Assembly: GCA_016840695.1 (NCBI GenBank)
Contig: JAEORV010000074.1
Span: forward strand, 1-7,095
Direction: 5' to 3'
DNA length: 7,095 bases
From: Promethearchaeota archaeon
GTDB lineage: Archaea > Asgardarchaeota > Lokiarchaeia > Sigyniarchaeales > SOKP01
The position numbers and the translations under genes were made by a program. The notes under the pieces are model-generated. The model was not told where the DNA came from. It saw only the letters and a list, made by a program, of their open reading frames with translations, and ran no database searches. Shown one piece after another: positions 6,457 to 7,095 of the stretch; position 1 is the stretch's first letter, and the number at the start of each line of letters is the position of its first letter.

Positions 6457-6572
6457 CCTTTTTATATCATATCGAGTTATAATTACATACTTGATGTATT
6501 AAATTTACATGCTAAGTTTAATGCAAAAAAGAATATAACAATCATAAACAAAAAATAAGGTTGAAAAAAAAA
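6457..6572 (+). promoter_or_regulatory. Leader and promoter region of the plus-strand SCP2 gene
   Basis: Two TATA-like boxes are possible. TTTTTATAT (6459-6467) would give an mRNA leader of about 85 nt, and GAATATAACA (about 6531-6540) a leader of about 10 nt. An AAGG at 6557-6560 lies 12 bases before the ATG at 6573, which is long for a Shine-Dalgarno; the TTG at 6561 is a possible but weaker start. The stretch 6295-6456 before this is AT-rich with no gene or repeat that I can support. Confidence 0.35.
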
Positions 6573-7001
6573 ATGGTTGATGCTAACGTATTAGAGGAAT
6601 TAAAAGGTCTTATGGATAGCGGGATTGCTAACGCTTCCGTAGACGATTTCCCAAAGGTGCTTGAATTTATCAAGCAGGTCTCCAAAGAAAATGAAGATCT
6701 TAAAGAAGAATTAGAAGACATGGACATTGTCGTTCAAATGATTATCACCGATAAAGATGCTAAGTTCTGGTTAAAAGCTCAGGGTGGAGCTATTGATTAC
6801 GGAACTGGTGATGTTGACAATCCATCATTCACATTCTCGGCTTCATACGAAGTTGGAGGCGGAATGTTAACCGGTGAAGTAGACGCTACAAGCGCTTACA
6901 TGGCTGGTGACATCACTGTCGAAGGAAACCTTCAAGACGCCATGGCATTTCAAGAAATTCTTGAATTAGCAATGGAAGCTTTTGAAGATATGACCGAATA
7001 A
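6573..7001 (+). CDS. SCP2 sterol-carrier-type domain protein
   Basis: A 142-residue acidic, soluble protein. Residues 1-48 are helical, with a Lys/Glu-rich stretch (34-48) that may form a short coiled coil. Residues 50-140 are an SCP2 domain: IITDKDAKFWLKAQGG (57-72), a DYGTG turn (75-79), a central hydrophobic beta region, then ITVEGNLQDAMAF leading to the C-terminal helix. SCP2 domains carry lipids or other hydrophobic ligands; the archaeal ligand is not known. The ATG at 6573 is preferred over the TTG at 6561, whose added residues are only a poly-Lys run. Codon use differs from neighbours: all three Tyr codons are TAC, and TTC, GAC and AAC are frequent, as in highly expressed genes. It ends in a strong hairpin terminator. 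Its closest relative in the window is the minus-strand gene on the other side of tRNA-Asp, with TD.D...F.LK..GG...YG.G in common. Confidence 0.85.
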   Translation: MVDANVLEELKGLMDSGIANASVDDFPKVLEFIKQVSKENEDLKEELEDMDIVVQMIITDKDAKFWLKAQGGAIDYGTGDVDNPSFTFSASYEVGGGMLTGEVDATSAYMAGDITVEGNLQDAMAFQEILELAMEAFEDMTE

Positions 7002-7043
7002 ATTAAAACGGTCACCGTTTTAATCGGTCTTAAAATTTTTTTT
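6992..7043 (+). terminator. Strong hairpin plus T tract overlapping the SCP2 stop codon
   Basis: ATTAAAACGG (7002-7011) pairs perfectly with CCGTTTTAAT (7015-7024) around a three-base loop. The helix is extended by GACCG (6992-6996) with CGGTC (7025-7029) across a five-base bulge that contains the TAA stop. Eight T follow at 7036-7043 and ten more at 7053-7062. The structure fits a terminator or an mRNA 3'-end stabiliser. The remaining bases to 7095 are T-rich with no gene visible. Confidence 0.65.
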
Positions 7044-7095
7044 ATTTTATTGTTTTTTTTTTCTTTATTTTTTTACTTCCTTTTCATAATCAAAT

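Noticed and set aside
6561..6572. TTG start at 6561 for the plus-strand SCP2 gene
   Set aside because: It adds only three Lys after the start, and the AAGG is immediately adjacent to it; the ATG at 6573 is more likely, though not proven.

Overview
The window is archaeal. Two tRNA genes have archaeal features, including encoded CCA ends and an intron with a bulge-helix-bulge splice site in the T-loop of tRNA-Asp. The start codon of the second gene is preceded by a perfect AGGTGA Shine-Dalgarno site, while other genes have TATA-like boxes placed for leaderless or near-leaderless transcripts. The protein families also fit: KaiC-like RecA ATPases, V4R domains, SCP2 domains and a ferritin-VIT1 fusion. 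The DNA is AT-rich. The mix of families would suit an Asgard (Lokiarchaeia-like) or another mesophilic archaeal lineage, but no marker here settles that, so the lineage is a guess.

Layout. Positions 1-3189 hold two tandem, co-oriented paralogues: a 5'-truncated one (cut by the window edge) and a complete 600-residue one. Each combines a KaiC/RecA-type ATPase domain with a C-terminal region carrying two V4R (4-vinyl-reductase-type) ligand-binding modules. The second gene's Shine-Dalgarno overlaps the first gene's stop codon, so they form a coupled operon. Convergent to them is a single-domain KaiC-like ATPase (4061-3309, minus). It is divergently transcribed from a ferritin-VIT1/CCC1 metal transporter (4137-5267, plus), with two TATA boxes and a 12-bp perfect palindrome packed into the 75 bp between them. 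Next come tRNA-Arg(TCG) on the minus strand, a minus-strand SCP2-like gene (6056-5610), tRNA-Asp(GTC) with a 30-nt T-loop intron on the plus strand, and a second SCP2-domain gene (6573-7001, plus) that ends in a strong hairpin and long T tracts.

How the genes may work together. The V4R-KaiC pair looks like a sensory ATPase system: V4R modules bind small ligands or sense redox state through cysteines, and KaiC-type domains form ATP-driven rings. The neighbouring stand-alone KaiC-like ATPase could be a ring partner, although it is not in the same operon. The transporter probably moves Fe(II) or Mn(II) across a membrane. The two SCP2-domain proteins are distant paralogues with hydrophobic-ligand or lipid-carrier folds. 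No CRISPR array, insertion sequence or phage gene is visible.
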